Shown here: one piece after another, positions 1-9,101 of the stretch
Layout: the number at the start of each line of letters is the position of its first letter
How positions within the stretch are numbered: the first letter of the stretch is position 1
Assembly: GCF_004214895.1 (NCBI RefSeq)
Contig: NZ_CP035952.1
Coordinates: forward strand, 3,544,501-3,608,500
Length of the DNA: 64,000 bases
From: Pseudomonas tructae
GTDB taxonomy: Bacteria > Pseudomonadota > Gammaproteobacteria > Pseudomonadales > Pseudomonadaceae
Direction: 5' to 3'
Made by a program: the position numbers and the translations under genes
Notes under the pieces: model-generated
Databases searched by the model: none
What the model saw: the letters and a program-made list of their open reading frames with translations, nothing else
Told to the model about the DNA's origin: nothing

Positions 1-735
1 TTCCTGCTGCTGCCGATCGTGTTCATCGTCCTGCTGTCGTTCGGCTCGTCGCAGTGGCTGGTGTTCCCGCCGCCGGGCTGGACGCTGAAGTGGTACAGCC
101 AGTTCTTCTCCAACGTCGAATGGATGGAAGCAGCCCTGGCCAGCCTCAAGGTCGCGCTGCTGACCACGGTGTTTGCCGTGGCCCTGGGCCTGCCCACCGC
201 CTTTGCCCTGGTGCGCGGGCGCTTCCCTGGCCGGGAGATGCTCTATGGCCTGTTCACCCTGCCGATGATCGTGCCGCTGGTGATCATCGCCGTGGCGGTG
301 TATGCGCTGTTCCTCAAGCTTGGCTACACCGGCACGCTGTTTGCCTTCGTGGTCAGCCATGTGATCGTCGCCCTGCCCTTTACCATCATCTCGATCATCA
401 ACTCGCTGAAGCTGTTCGATCAGTCGATCGAAGACGCCGCGGTGATCTGCGGCGCCTCGCGGCTGCAAGCGATCGTCAAGGTGACCTTCCCGGCGATTCG
501 CCCGGGGATGATCGCCGGCGCCCTGTTCGCCTTTTTGGTGTCGTGGGACGAGGTGGTACTCAGCGTGATGATGGCCAGCCCCAACCTGCAGACCCTGCCG
601 GTAAAAATGTGGACCACCCTGCGCCAGGACCTGACCCCGGTGATCGCCGTCGCTTCGACGCTGCTGATCGGCCTGTCGGTGCTGGTGATGATGATTGCCG
701 CCGCTCTGCGCCGGCGCAACCCGGTCAGCGCCTGA
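1..735 (+). CDS. ABC transporter inner-membrane permease (PotC/YdcV-like), 5' end cut by window
   Basis: This is the membrane subunit of a type I ABC importer of the spermidine/putrescine (PotC) group. It forms half of the channel through the inner membrane. The reading frame is open from base 1, so the true start lies outside the window; the GTG at 19 is only an internal codon. Several hydrophobic helices are visible. The cytoplasmic EAA loop that docks on the ATPase reads EDAAVICGAS, followed by a conserved FP. The ATPase gene begins 19 bases downstream in the same direction, so the two are one operon. The substrate cannot be told from these two subunits; polyamine or a related small cation or organic acid is a family-level guess. 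Confidence 0.88.
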   Translation, partial: FLLLPIVFIVLLSFGSSQWLVFPPPGWTLKWYSQFFSNVEWMEAALASLKVALLTTVFAVALGLPTAFALVRGRFPGREMLYGLFTLPMIVPLVIIAVAVYALFLKLGYTGTLFAFVVSHVIVALPFTIISIINSLKLFDQSIEDAAVICGASRLQAIVKVTFPAIRPGMIAGALFAFLVSWDEVVLSVMMASPNLQTLPVKMWTTLRQDLTPVIAVASTLLIGLSVLVMMIAAALRRRNPVSA

Positions 736-754
736 GCGCCTGGAGAACAACAAG

Positions 755-1903
755 ATGAGTGCAGTCCTCTCTGAGAAACAACAGGCCAGGCCCCTGGTCA
801 GCCTGCGCAACCTGAACAAGCATTACGGCGACTTTGCCGCCGTCGACGACATCAGCCTGGACATTCAGGACGGTGAGTTCCTCACCTTCCTCGGCTCCAG
901 CGGTTCGGGCAAGAGCACCACGCTGTCGATGCTCGCCGGCTTCGAAACGCCGAGCAGCGGCGAGATCCTGGTCAACGGCGCCTCGCTGGTCAACGTGCCG
1001 CCGCACAAGCGTGACATCGGCATGGTGTTCCAGCGCTACTCGCTGTTCCCGCACTTGTCGGTGCGCGACAACATCGCCTTCCCCCTGGCCATCCGCAAGC
1101 GCAGCGCCACCGAACGCGACCGGCAAGTGGACGCCATGCTCAAGCTGGTGCAACTGGACAGCTTTGCCCAACGCCGCCCGGCGCAACTCTCCGGCGGCCA
1201 GCAACAGCGGGTGGCCATTGCCCGGGCGCTGGTGTACGAGCCACGCATTTTGCTGATGGACGAACCGCTGGGGGCGCTGGACAAGAAGCTGCGCGAAGAC
1301 CTGCAGGACGAACTGCGCCAGTTGCACCGGCGCCTGGGCATCACCATCGTCTATGTCACCCACGACCAGGAAGAAGCCATGCGCCTGTCCCAGCGCATCG
1401 CCATCTTCAGCCACGGCAAGATCGTCGGCCTGGGCACAGGCTATGACCTCTACCAGAACCCGCCGAATGCTTTTGTCGCCTCGTTCCTGGGCAACTCCAA
1501 CTTCCTGCGGGTCAAGGCCCATGGCAATGGCGCAGCGAGTTTCGAGGGGCAGCCGCTGGCGATGCGGTTGACGCCGGGGCTGGCTGAGGGTCAGGAGGTG
1601 CTGCTGATGGTACGCCCGGAAAAAGCCCTGGCCCTGAGTGTCGAGCAAGCGGCGCGCGAGGCCTTGCCTGCGGGCTGGAACGAGGTAACGGCGAGGGTCG
1701 GGGAAGTGCTGTTCCTGGGCGAGAGCCAGACCTGCAGCGTGGTGACCCGCGGCGGTACGGCGATGACGGTCAAGGCGCTGTCAGCGGCGGGGATGCCGAT
1801 GCAGCCGGGCGATAGCGTCAAGGTGCGCTGGGCGGTGGCGGATGCCTGTGTGTACAGCCAATGGGCCCCGAGTGATTTGAACAAGGCTGCTGGGGCGCAT
1901 TGA
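755..1903 (+). CDS. ABC transporter ATP-binding protein (PotA-like) with TOBE domain
   Basis: This is the energising subunit of the importer whose permease lies just upstream. It shows Walker A (GSSGSGKST), a Q-loop (VFQRYSLFPH), the ABC signature (LSGGQQQR), Walker B (ILLMDEP) and the switch histidine (VTHD). The C-terminal third is a TOBE-type substrate- or regulation-sensing domain. I start the gene at the ATG at 755, which has GGAG (742-745) at a suitable distance; an in-frame ATG at 695 lies inside the permease gene and lacks such a site. The product is 382 residues, normal for the PotA/FbpC group. It is the last gene of the operon, and a REP palindrome follows its stop codon. Confidence 0.9.
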   Translation: MSAVLSEKQQARPLVSLRNLNKHYGDFAAVDDISLDIQDGEFLTFLGSSGSGKSTTLSMLAGFETPSSGEILVNGASLVNVPPHKRDIGMVFQRYSLFPHLSVRDNIAFPLAIRKRSATERDRQVDAMLKLVQLDSFAQRRPAQLSGGQQQRVAIARALVYEPRILLMDEPLGALDKKLREDLQDELRQLHRRLGITIVYVTHDQEEAMRLSQRIAIFSHGKIVGLGTGYDLYQNPPNAFVASFLGNSNFLRVKAHGNGAASFEGQPLAMRLTPGLAEGQEVLLMVRPEKALALSVEQAAREALPAGWNEVTARVGEVLFLGESQTCSVVTRGGTAMTVKALSAAGMPMQPGDSVKVRWAVADACVYSQWAPSDLNKAAGAH

Positions 1904-1907
1904 CGCG

Positions 1908-1963
1908 ATCGCGGGGCAAGCCCGCTCCCACATAACACTGTAGGAGCGGACTTGCCCCGCGAT
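1908..1963. repeat. REP-type inverted repeat between convergent genes
   Basis: Two head-to-head copies of the Pseudomonas REP unit (ATCGCGGGGCAAGCCCGCTC and its near-complement) form a long hairpin between the convergent ABC ATPase and ahpF genes. The position suits a two-way transcription stop. Similar copies occur at 4358-4412 and 20654-20677. Confidence 0.85.
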
Positions 1964-1971
1964 AAGGCCGG

Positions 1972-3534
1972 TCAGGCCGGCGCCGAGGTCCGAATCAGGT
2001 GGTCAAAGGCCGCCAGCGAAGCCTTGGCCCCCTCACCCAGCGCAATCACGATCTGCTTGTACGGCACCGTGGTCACGTCACCGGCAGCGAACACCCCCGG
2101 CAGGTTGGTCTGGCCGCGGGCATCGACAATGATCTCGCCACGCGGGGTCAGCTCGAGCGTACCTTTGAGCCAGTCGGTATTGGGCAGCAGACCGATCTGC
2201 ACGAAGATCCCTTCCAGCGCGAGGTCATGCAGCTCATCGCTGTTGCGGTCCTTGTAGCGCAGGCCGTTGACCTTCTCGCCATCGCCGAGCACTTCGGTGG
2301 TCTGCGCACTGGTGATCACCTTCACGTTCGGCAAGCTGTGCAGTTTGCGTTGCAGCACTGCATCAGCACGCAGTTGACCGTCGAATTCGATCAGGGTCAC
2401 CTGGGCGACGATACCGGCCAAATCGATCGCCGCTTCCACCCCCGAGTTGCCGCCACCGATCACTGCCACGCGCTTGCCCTTGAACAGCGGCCCATCACAG
2501 TGCGGGCAGTAGGCCACGCCACGGCTGCGGTACTGCTGCTCGCCCGGTACGTTCATTTCGCGCCAGCGTGCACCGGTGGCAAGGATCACGGTCTTGGCCT
2601 TGAGCGAGGCGCCGCTGGCCAGGCGCACTTCGTGCAGGCCGCCGTCGGTGGCCGGGATCAGCGCTTCACCGCGCTGCAGGTTCATGATGTCGACGTCGTA
2701 CTGCTTGACGTGTTCCTCAAGGGCCATGGCCAGTTTCGGCCCTTCGGTTTCCTGCACCGAGATGAAGTTCTCGATGGCCATGGTGTCGAGCACCTGGCCG
2801 CCGAAACGCTCGGCTGCAACACCGGTGCGGATGCCTTTACGCGCGGCATAGATCGCCGCTGCAGCGCCGGCCGGGCCACCACCGACCACTAGCACGTCGA
2901 AGGCCTCCTTGGCGTTGATCTTCTCGGCCTGACGCTCGCCGGCGCTGCTGTCGAGCTTGGCGAGGATCTCTTCCAGGCCCATGCGGCCCTGGCCGAACAC
3001 TTCGCCGTTGAGGTAAACGCTGGGAACGGCCATGACCTTGCGGCTTTCGACTTCGGCCTGGAACAGCGCACCGTCGATGGCGACGTGGCGAATGTTGGGG
3101 TTGAGCACCGCCATCAGGTTCAGCGCCTGGACCACGTCCGGACAGTTCTGGCACGACAGCGAGAAATAGGTTTCAAAGTTGAATTCACCCTTGAGCGCGC
3201 TGATCTGCTCGATAACCTCCACGCTGGCCTTGGACGGGTGTCCGCCGACCTGCAGCAGGGCGAGCACCAGCGAGGTGAATTCGTGGCCCATGGGGATGCC
3301 GGCAAAACGCAAGCTAATGTCAGCGCCCGGGCGATTGAGCGAGAACGACGGGCGACGGGCGTCACTGCCATCTTCACGCAGGGTAATCAGGTTCGACAGG
3401 CCGGCGATTTCCACCAGCAGGTCGCGCAATTCGCGGGATTTCGCGCCGTCATCGAGGGAAGCAACGATCTCGATCGGCTGAGTGACCCGCTCCAGGTAGG
3501 CTTTCAACTGAGTTTTAAGCGTGGCGTCCAACAT
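1972..3534 (-). CDS. ahpF: Alkyl hydroperoxide reductase subunit F (NADH:peroxiredoxin reductase)
   Basis: AhpF is a cytoplasmic flavoenzyme that passes electrons from NADH to the peroxiredoxin AhpC, keeping AhpC able to destroy organic peroxides and H2O2. The N-terminal thioredoxin-like half carries CQNC (C128, C131). The C-terminal half is a thioredoxin-reductase fold with an FAD motif ([12 protein letters not shown]), a second redox pair (CPHC, near residue 345) and an NAD site (VIGGGNSG). I start at MLDATLK (3534), giving 520 residues, the usual AhpF length; an in-frame ATG 12 codons upstream (3570) has no family support. ahpC lies just upstream on the same strand, with a hairpin at 3570-3596 between them. 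Confidence 0.96.
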   Translation of the reverse strand: MLDATLKTQLKAYLERVTQPIEIVASLDDGAKSRELRDLLVEIAGLSNLITLREDGSDARRPSFSLNRPGADISLRFAGIPMGHEFTSLVLALLQVGGHPSKASVEVIEQISALKGEFNFETYFSLSCQNCPDVVQALNLMAVLNPNIRHVAIDGALFQAEVESRKVMAVPSVYLNGEVFGQGRMGLEEILAKLDSSAGERQAEKINAKEAFDVLVVGGGPAGAAAAIYAARKGIRTGVAAERFGGQVLDTMAIENFISVQETEGPKLAMALEEHVKQYDVDIMNLQRGEALIPATDGGLHEVRLASGASLKAKTVILATGARWREMNVPGEQQYRSRGVAYCPHCDGPLFKGKRVAVIGGGNSGVEAAIDLAGIVAQVTLIEFDGQLRADAVLQRKLHSLPNVKVITSAQTTEVLGDGEKVNGLRYKDRNSDELHDLALEGIFVQIGLLPNTDWLKGTLELTPRGEIIVDARGQTNLPGVFAAGDVTTVPYKQIVIALGEGAKASLAAFDHLIRTSAPA

Positions 3535-3569
3535 ACGGGCGATTCCTTTTTCAAACGGTAGAAATAACA

Positions 3570-3596
3570 ACGCCCGGGCGAAAGCGCCCGGGCGTT
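3570..3596 (-). terminator. Hairpin between ahpC and ahpF (possible attenuator)
   Basis: A GC-rich perfect stem (ACGCCCGGGCG, loop of about three bases, complement) lies after ahpC and before ahpF. On the minus strand the stem is followed by only a weak T-rich run (GTTGTTATTT). It may therefore act as a partial terminator that makes ahpC more abundant than ahpF, a ratio commonly seen for this pair; that role is inferred. Confidence 0.6.
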
Positions 3597-3655
3597 TTGC
3601 GGGGCGGTGACAACGTCAGGTGCGGTAGACCACCGCCCTCGGCTGGCTCACGGTC

Positions 3656-4219
3656 TTAGATCTTGCCGACCAGGTCCAGCGATGGCGCCAGGGTGGCTTC
3701 ACCTTCTTTCCACTTGGCCGGGCAGACTTCGCCTGGGTGAGCGGCAACGTACTGGGCAGCCTTGACCTTGCGCAGCAGCTCGCTGGCGTCACGGCCTACG
3801 CCACCGTCGTTGAGTTCGACGATCTTGATCTGGCCTTGCGGGTTGATCACGAAGGTGCCACGGTCAGCGATACCGGCTTCTTCGATCAGCACGTCGAAGT
3901 TGCGCGAGATGACGTGGGTCGGGTCACCGATCAGCGGGTACTGGATCTTGCCGATGGTGTCCGAAGTGTCGTGCCAGGCTTTGTGGGTGAAGTGGGTGTC
4001 GGTGGACACGCCGTAGATTTCCACGCCCAGGTCTTTGAACTGCGCGTAGTTGTCAGCCAGGTCGCCCAGCTCGGTCGGGCAGACGAAGGTGAAGTCGGCC
4101 GGGTAGAAGAACACCACGGACCATTTGCCTTTGAGATCGGCATCCGAAACTTCGACGAACTTGCCCTGGTGGTAAGCGGTAGCTTTGAACGGTTTGACCT
4201 GGCTGTTGATGATAGGCAT
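3656..4219 (-). CDS. ahpC: Alkyl hydroperoxide reductase subunit C (2-Cys peroxiredoxin)
   Basis: AhpC reduces organic hydroperoxides and H2O2 in the cytoplasm and is recycled by AhpF. The peroxidatic cysteine is C47 in FTFVCPTE and the resolving cysteine is C166 in [10 protein letters not shown], both at the canonical positions. I start at MPIINSQ (4219), preceded by AAGGAG, giving 187 residues, the standard length. An in-frame ATG 17 codons upstream is ignored. An OxyR-like tetrad and a promoter lie upstream (4260-4325). ahpF follows downstream on the same strand. Confidence 0.97.
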   Translation of the reverse strand: MPIINSQVKPFKATAYHQGKFVEVSDADLKGKWSVVFFYPADFTFVCPTELGDLADNYAQFKDLGVEIYGVSTDTHFTHKAWHDTSDTIGKIQYPLIGDPTHVISRNFDVLIEEAGIADRGTFVINPQGQIKIVELNDGGVGRDASELLRKVKAAQYVAAHPGEVCPAKWKEGEATLAPSLDLVGKI

Positions 4220-4259
4220 GAGTGACGCTCCTTCAGGGGTTGAAAAAACTGATGGGAGA

Positions 4260-4325
4260 ATCGTAGCCAATGGATTGGATTAATGCTCATTGGCAAAGCT
4301 CATGTTGTTGATTGGTTTTGGCTAT
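4260..4325 (-). promoter_or_regulatory. OxyR-like binding site and promoter of ahpC
   Basis: On the minus strand four tetranucleotides, ATAG, CAAT, ATGA and CAAT, are each separated by exactly 7 bases (4325 down to 4289). This matches the spacing of the OxyR pattern ATAG-N7-CTAT-N7-ATAG-N7-CTAT, although only the first element is exact. The site abuts a poor -35 (GAGCAT, 4288-4283), followed at 17 bases by a -10-like TACGAT (4265-4260). A poor -35 next to an activator site is the usual layout of OxyR-activated promoters. Inference from spacing; binding not shown. Confidence 0.55.
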
Positions 4326-4357
4326 AAGGCTGGATTATTAATAGAAGGTTTGAAGCT

Positions 4358-4412
4358 ATCGCGGGGCAAGCCCGCTCCTACACGTACTGTAGGAGCGGGC
4401 TTGCCCCGCGAT
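4358..4412. repeat. REP-type inverted repeat
   Basis: A near-perfect palindrome of two opposed REP units sits between the ahpC promoter region and the 3' end of gor. It is almost the same unit as at 1908-1963. It may fold and stop transcription coming out of gor. Confidence 0.85.
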
Positions 4413-4423
4413 TGGAGCGACGC

Positions 4424-5779
4424 TTAACGCGAAGGCGTACGCAGGGTTACGAACTCTTCCGCCGCCGTAGGATGCACGCCAATGGTCTCGTCGAACTGCT
4501 GCTTGGTTGCCCCGGCCTTGAGAGCGATGCCCAGGCACTGGATGATTTCGCCGGCGTCGGGGCCGACCATGTGGCAACCCAGCACGCGATCAGTATCGGC
4601 ATCGACCACCAGCTTCATCAGGGTCTTTTCCTGCACTTGGGTCAGGGTCAGCTTCATCGGCCGGAAACGGCTTTCGAAGATCTGCACCTTGTAGCCCTGC
4701 TCCAGCGCCTGCTCTTCGCTCAGGCCGACGGTACCGATTGGCGGCTGGCTGAACACGGCGGTAGGTATGTTCTGGTAATCCACCGGGCGGTACTGTTCAG
4801 GCTTGAACAGGCGCCGGGCCACGGCCATGCCTTCGGCCAGGGCTACCGGGGTCAGTTGCACGCGGCCGATCACATCACCAATGGCCAGGATCGACGGCGC
4901 AGTGGTCTGGTACAGGTCATCAACGCGGATGAAGCCACGCGGGTCGAGCTCGACACCGGTGTTTTCCAGGCCAAGGTTGTCGAGCATCGGCCGTCGGCCG
5001 GTAGCGTAGAACACGCAGTCGGTGAACAGTTCGCGGCCATCCTTGAGGGTGGCCTTGAGGCTGCCGTCGTCCTGGCGATCGATACGCTGGATATCGCTGT
5101 TGAACTGCAGGTCCATGCCACGCTTTTCCAGCTCCTCCTTGAGGTGCTCACGCACACTGCCATCAAAGCCGCGCAGGAACAGGTCGCCGCGGTACAGCAG
5201 TGAGGTGCTGGCGCCCAGCCCCTGGAAGATCCCGGCAAACTCCACGGCGATGTAACCGCCGCCGACCACCAGCACGCGCTTGGGCAGATCCTTCAGGTAG
5301 AACGCCTCATTGGAGCTGATCGCCAGCTCCTTGCCCGGGATGTCCGGGATCTGCGGCCAGCCACCAGTGGCAATGAGGATGTGTTCGGCGCTGTAGCGCT
5401 GACCATCGACTTCCACTTCATGGGCGCCGGTCAGCTTGGCGTGGCTTTCGAGCAGTGTCACCCCGCTGTTGACCAGCAGGTTGCGGTAGATACCGTTGAG
5501 CCGCTCGATTTCACGGTTCTTGTTGGCGATCAACTGGCCCCAGTCGAACTGGGCGTCTTCCAGCGACCAGCCAAAACCTGCAGCCTGCTCGAAGTCGTCG
5601 GCAAAGTGCGCGCCATAGACCAGCAGTTTTTTCGGCACACAGCCGACGTTGACACAGGTGCCACCCAGGTAGCGGCTTTCGGCTACCGCCACTTTTGCAC
5701 CAAAGCCTGCGGCAAAGCGCGCAGCGCGCACACCACCAGACCCGGCACCAATCACGAACAGATCAAAATCGTAGGCCAT
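4424..5779 (-). CDS. gor: Glutathione-disulfide reductase
   Basis: This cytoplasmic flavoenzyme reduces oxidised glutathione with NADPH. The product is 451 residues, normal for the family. It shows an N-terminal FAD motif ([13 protein letters not shown]), the redox-active disulfide [13 protein letters not shown] (C42, C47), an NAD(P) motif ([13 protein letters not shown]) and the C-terminal GVHPTAAEE with the catalytic His-Glu pair. The gene lies downstream of galU on the same strand but is separated from it by a strong terminator, so it is probably expressed on its own. Its nearness to ahpCF makes a thiol-peroxide defence cluster. Confidence 0.95.
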   Translation of the reverse strand: MAYDFDLFVIGAGSGGVRAARFAAGFGAKVAVAESRYLGGTCVNVGCVPKKLLVYGAHFADDFEQAAGFGWSLEDAQFDWGQLIANKNREIERLNGIYRNLLVNSGVTLLESHAKLTGAHEVEVDGQRYSAEHILIATGGWPQIPDIPGKELAISSNEAFYLKDLPKRVLVVGGGYIAVEFAGIFQGLGASTSLLYRGDLFLRGFDGSVREHLKEELEKRGMDLQFNSDIQRIDRQDDGSLKATLKDGRELFTDCVFYATGRRPMLDNLGLENTGVELDPRGFIRVDDLYQTTAPSILAIGDVIGRVQLTPVALAEGMAVARRLFKPEQYRPVDYQNIPTAVFSQPPIGTVGLSEEQALEQGYKVQIFESRFRPMKLTLTQVQEKTLMKLVVDADTDRVLGCHMVGPDAGEIIQCLGIALKAGATKQQFDETIGVHPTAAEEFVTLRTPSR

Positions 5780-5833
5780 TTCAGTCTCCTTGCCAGGCCG
5801 TCAGCATACCCCGACTCACGCGCCGGGAACAAA

Positions 5834-5855
5834 AAAGCCACCCGAAGGTGGCTTT
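5834..5855 (-). terminator. Rho-independent terminator after galU
   Basis: A 9-bp perfect stem (AAAGCCACC, CGAA loop, complement) lies between galU and gor. On the minus strand the stem is followed by a run of T residues, the standard form of an intrinsic terminator. Confidence 0.85.
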
Positions 5856-5872
5856 CTCAGACAACCAGCGGC

Positions 5873-6712
5873 TCAGTAAGCCTTGCCGGTCTTGTAGAAG
5901 TTCTCGAAGCAGAAATTGGTCGCTTCGATGTAGCCTTCGGCGCCACCGCAGTCGAAACGCTTGCCCTTGAACTTGTAGGCAATCACGCAGCCATCCTGAG
6001 CCTGCTTCATCAGGGCGTCGGTGATCTGGATCTCACCACCCTTGCCCGGCTCGGTTTCTTCGATCAGTTTGAAGATGTCCGGGGTCATGATATAGCGGCC
6101 GATGATCGCCAGGTTCGACGGCGCATCTTCAGGCTTTGGCTTCTCGACCATGTTGCGTACACGGTACAGATCGTCACCGATCAGGTCACCGGCAATCACA
6201 CCGTACTTGCTGGTTTCCTGCGGGTCGACTTCCATGATGGCAACGATGGTGCAGCGATACTGCTTGTACAGCTTGACCATTTGCTTGAGTACGCCGTCAC
6301 CGTCGAGGTTGACGCACAGGTCGTCAGCCAGCACCACTGCGAACGGCTCGTCGCCGATCAGCGGGCGACCGGTGAGGATCGCGTGGCCCAGGCCTTTCAT
6401 TTCGGTCTGGCGGGTGTAGGAGAACGAACACTCATCGAGCAGACGACGGATGCCGACCAGGTACTTTTCTTTGTCGGTGCCCTTGATCTGGTTTTCCAGC
6501 TCATAGCTGATGTCGAAGTGGTCTTCCAGAGCCCGCTTGCCGCGACCGGTAACGATGGAAATCTCGTTCAATCCAGCGTCCAGCGCTTCTTCAACGCCGT
6601 ACTGGATCAGTGGCTTGTTCACCACCGGCAGCATTTCCTTGGGCATGGCTTTGGTAGCAGGCAGGAAGCGAGTGCCGTAACCGGCTGCCGGGAACAAGCA
6701 TTTCTTGATCAT
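5873..6712 (-). CDS. galU: UTP--glucose-1-phosphate uridylyltransferase
   Basis: GalU makes UDP-glucose from UTP and glucose-1-phosphate, feeding lipopolysaccharide core, exopolysaccharide and osmolyte synthesis. The nucleotide-binding signature FPAAGYGTRFLPATKA is at the N-terminus and the sugar-nucleotide motif GLGHAI follows. I start at MIKKCLF (6712), giving 279 residues, the usual length; an in-frame ATG five codons upstream is less likely. Its own terminator follows at 5834-5855. Confidence 0.95.
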   Translation of the reverse strand: MIKKCLFPAAGYGTRFLPATKAMPKEMLPVVNKPLIQYGVEEALDAGLNEISIVTGRGKRALEDHFDISYELENQIKGTDKEKYLVGIRRLLDECSFSYTRQTEMKGLGHAILTGRPLIGDEPFAVVLADDLCVNLDGDGVLKQMVKLYKQYRCTIVAIMEVDPQETSKYGVIAGDLIGDDLYRVRNMVEKPKPEDAPSNLAIIGRYIMTPDIFKLIEETEPGKGGEIQITDALMKQAQDGCVIAYKFKGKRFDCGGAEGYIEATNFCFENFYKTGKAY

Positions 6713-6901
6713 ATACGTCCTTAACAAGGGCTTTGCGTACGAAATTCGGCGCAGTCTAATCAGGCGGCGGTCACCTTACAATGCCCCACCACCGGGCAGC
6801 CGAGTCCATGATAGAGAAATCCACAGGGATATAGTTCCCCCGGACCCTAAATATAGCGCCGGTGAGTGACCACCGGCACCTGCATTCGGCTATCGGGCAG
6901 C

Positions 6902-7813
6902 CTATATACCCTGCCCAATCAACACCCCATCGACCTTCTGGCCGTACAAGTTCACACCATCATTGGCGTGAAACTTCAGCCGGGTTTTCTCGATCGAGCC
7001 TTCTACCAAGCGTGGGTCCTGTGGCCGCTCGTGCCGATTGATGTAGGCCGCTACATCCCAGGCCTGCTGGTCCGTCAGGCTGCCAGGCTTGCCCAGGGGC
7101 ATGTTGTGCTCGATGAATGAAGCCGCCGTGTTGATCCTGTGCATGCCAGCGCCCCAATTGTAGGAATCCTTGCCCCACAGCGGCGGCATGACGTAGTCCT
7201 TGGCCACCTTCTGACCCTCGCCATTGGCGCCATGGCAAATCGAGCACTGGGCCTGGTACACCTGCTCACCACGTTTGAAGTCATAACCTTGCGCCGATTG
7301 CGGTACTTCCGGGTAGCCGCGCCCGGCGCTTTCAACACCAATGGGCGCCTTGCTCGCCAGCCAGTAGGCATACACCGACAAAGCGGTCATCTGCGGGCTG
7401 TCCGCCGCCGGGGGCTTGCCGTTCATGCTGAACTGGAAGCAACCCTGGATACGCTCGGCGAAGGTGTTGACCTTGTCGTTTTTCTTGCGATAGGCCGGAT
7501 ACATGGGGTACGCGCCCCACAGCGGCGCCGAATTGGCCAGGCGACCCTGATCCAGATGGCAATTACTGCAGTTAAGGCCGTTGCCAACGTTTTCGGGCAT
7601 CAACCTACGGGTGTCGACGAACAAAGCGTAGCCATCGCGGACCATCTTGCCGTAAGCGTTGTCCGGCAGTTCGCTTTCCGTTGGCGGCGTGAAGCTAGCC
7701 GCCGCCGCAGGTGGGCTCTTGAGCTGCGACTGGTCTTCCATGGCAATCGGCGCTGCCTGGACATTGCCCAGGCTCAGGGCCAGGGCCAGGGCGGCAAATA
7801 TCAACGGCTTCAT
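6902..7813 (-). CDS. tsdA: Thiosulfate dehydrogenase TsdA (dihaem cytochrome c)
   Basis: TsdA is a periplasmic enzyme that couples two thiosulfates into tetrathionate, or in some species runs the reverse reaction. The 303-residue product has a signal peptide ending near AQA/QAA (about residue 21). It carries two haem motifs: CSNCH (82-86, in the TsdA-typical GNGLNCSNCHLD) and CSICH (190-194). Cys125 in RIQGCFQFSMNG matches the unusual cysteine axial ligand of haem 1. The haem 2 ligand region reads EHNMP with Met238; the residue before it is Asn rather than the Lys known in Allochromatium. The gene overlaps tsdB by ATGA (7810-7813), so the pair is translationally coupled. Confidence 0.87.
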   Translation of the reverse strand: MKPLIFAALALALSLGNVQAAPIAMEDQSQLKSPPAAAASFTPPTESELPDNAYGKMVRDGYALFVDTRRLMPENVGNGLNCSNCHLDQGRLANSAPLWGAYPMYPAYRKKNDKVNTFAERIQGCFQFSMNGKPPAADSPQMTALSVYAYWLASKAPIGVESAGRGYPEVPQSAQGYDFKRGEQVYQAQCSICHGANGEGQKVAKDYVMPPLWGKDSYNWGAGMHRINTAASFIEHNMPLGKPGSLTDQQAWDVAAYINRHERPQDPRLVEGSIEKTRLKFHANDGVNLYGQKVDGVLIGQGI

Positions 7814-8460
7814 GGCTTGGCCTCCGGGCTGATGGGGTTGGCGAAGTAATTGGCCACGGCCTTTATTTCGTCATCGGTCATGGCCTTGGCCACACCGACC
7901 ATCAACTGGTTGGGGTCATTGCTACGGCTGCCGTCGCGCCAGGCGTTGAGCTGGGCGACCAGGTAGCCCGCAGGTTGATGGGCCAAGGGCGGGAAATGCT
8001 CGCCAACACCTGCACCACCTGGGCCGTGGCACTGCACGCAACCGGGGATATTGCGCTTCCAGTCACCATAGAGCGCCAGTTTTTGTGCAGGATTCGTGGC
8101 CATTTGCTGGCGATGACTGTCGCTGGCCGGTTCGCTGGGCATGGCGGCCAGGGCTGCGGTTACCGCCTGGATTTCCTCAACGCTGAGGGCTTTGGCCAGG
8201 GGCTCCATGATCGGGTGCTTGCGGCTACCATTCTGAAAATCATGCAACTGCTTGCTCAGATAAGCCGCTGGCAAGCCAGCCAGACGCGGGAAACCCGCAG
8301 GCGCGATACCCTTGCCATCCGGGCCATGGCAGCCCAGGCAGGCCATGGCGGCCGGGTTTTGGCCGCCCTGGGTGAAAACTTTCTGGCCATCGACGGCATG
8401 CGCGGCAGGCAGTGAAAACAGCAGCAGGCTGCTGATCAGGACTCGATCCAGTGGGATCAT
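7810..8460 (-). CDS. tsdB: TsdB-like dihaem cytochrome c4-type electron acceptor
   Basis: This is a predicted periplasmic dihaem cytochrome that accepts electrons from TsdA and passes them towards a terminal oxidase. It has a signal peptide (hydrophobic LISSLLLFSLPAAHA) and two c-type haem motifs, CLGCH and CVQCH, each opening a cytochrome-c4-like domain. I start at the ATG at 8460 because GGAG lies 8 bases upstream; an in-frame ATG at 8472 lacks a ribosome site. That gives 216 residues. The gene precedes tsdA with an ATGA overlap, the order known for tsdBA pairs in Pseudomonas. A triple half-site operator lies just upstream (8489-8526). Confidence 0.82.
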   Translation of the reverse strand: MIPLDRVLISSLLLFSLPAAHAVDGQKVFTQGGQNPAAMACLGCHGPDGKGIAPAGFPRLAGLPAAYLSKQLHDFQNGSRKHPIMEPLAKALSVEEIQAVTAALAAMPSEPASDSHRQQMATNPAQKLALYGDWKRNIPGCVQCHGPGGAGVGEHFPPLAHQPAGYLVAQLNAWRDGSRSNDPNQLMVGVAKAMTDDEIKAVANYFANPISPEAKP

Positions 8461-8488
8461 CACGGACTCCATTTTCTTGTTATAAGCT

Positions 8489-8526
8489 TAGGCTTAATAA
8501 ATATAAGCCTATAAATAGTAGGCTTA
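8489..8526. promoter_or_regulatory. Triple alternating half-site repeat upstream of tsdBA (putative operator)
   Basis: Three 8-bp half-sites alternate in direction at a constant 15-bp period: TAGGCTTA (8489-8496), TAAGCCTA (8504-8511) and TAGGCTTA (8519-8526). Each pair forms a perfect inverted repeat around a 7-bp AT-rich spacer. A related TAAGCTTA lies at 8483-8490. The array starts 29 bases upstream of the chosen tsdB start, where a promoter is expected. It looks like an operator for a dimeric regulator binding twice; the regulator is not in the window. Confidence 0.65.
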
Positions 8527-8592
8527 TACGCCGTGAGCTACAACGCAGAATAATGGCGAGATGCCAGGTGAATCGATTAGTTCAAGGTGAGG

Positions 8593-8943
8593 TCATCCGG
8601 AGATGCAGCGCGTCGCCGCAGTCTTCACATCACCCAGGCGCAGGGGGAAGTTGTTCAACCGCTCGTACAGCTTGATGCTGCTGCCGCTACCACGCTTGTC
8701 GATGTCCACCAGTGCGGCAGGGCCAGCACCGACCTTTTGCGGCACGACCAGACGCAAACCGTCGTGGCGCTCTTCAACCGCCAGTTGGCCACGCGACTCG
8801 CTCAATTGCTGCTGCACGCAAACAGCGTATTCCTCGGGTTTCTTGCCGGAAATCACATTAAGGGTTTCCGGGCTGCTTTCCAGTTCCGAGACACTGACAC
8901 ACCCACCCAGCGTCACTGCCAACGCTGCTACGACCCACTTCAT
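8593..8943 (-). CDS. Small predicted lipoprotein, unknown function
   Basis: I do not recognise a family. The 116-residue product starting at MKWVVAAL (8943) has a short signal sequence ending in the lipobox TLGGC, so it should be a lipoprotein. The mature part has two further cysteines, near AVCVQQ and at the C-terminal TRCISG, that could pair. An ATG 16 codons further upstream is in frame, but MKWVV is the better signal-peptide start. It is a single gene between tsdB and a divergent DUF1883 gene. Confidence 0.7.
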   Translation of the reverse strand: MKWVVAALAVTLGGCVSVSELESSPETLNVISGKKPEEYAVCVQQQLSESRGQLAVEERHDGLRLVVPQKVGAGPAALVDIDKRGSGSSIKLYERLNNFPLRLGDVKTAATRCISG

Positions 8944-9101
8944 CAAGCACACCTCCACCACGGAAAAAGGATAGGACCACGCGCAGACCATTTTGCTCCC
9001 TTGATTGGCAGTTTTATCCTGGGTCTGGCACGAAGGCCGACAGTGTAACCGACATCATGGTATCGTTTTGATTTGCTGACAGATCCCCTGCGGAGTGCAA
9101 C

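Noticed and set aside
725..1648. Long open frame opposite the ABC ATPase gene.
   Set aside because: An antisense shadow from high G+C codon bias; no family features, while the plus-strand ATPase is unmistakable.
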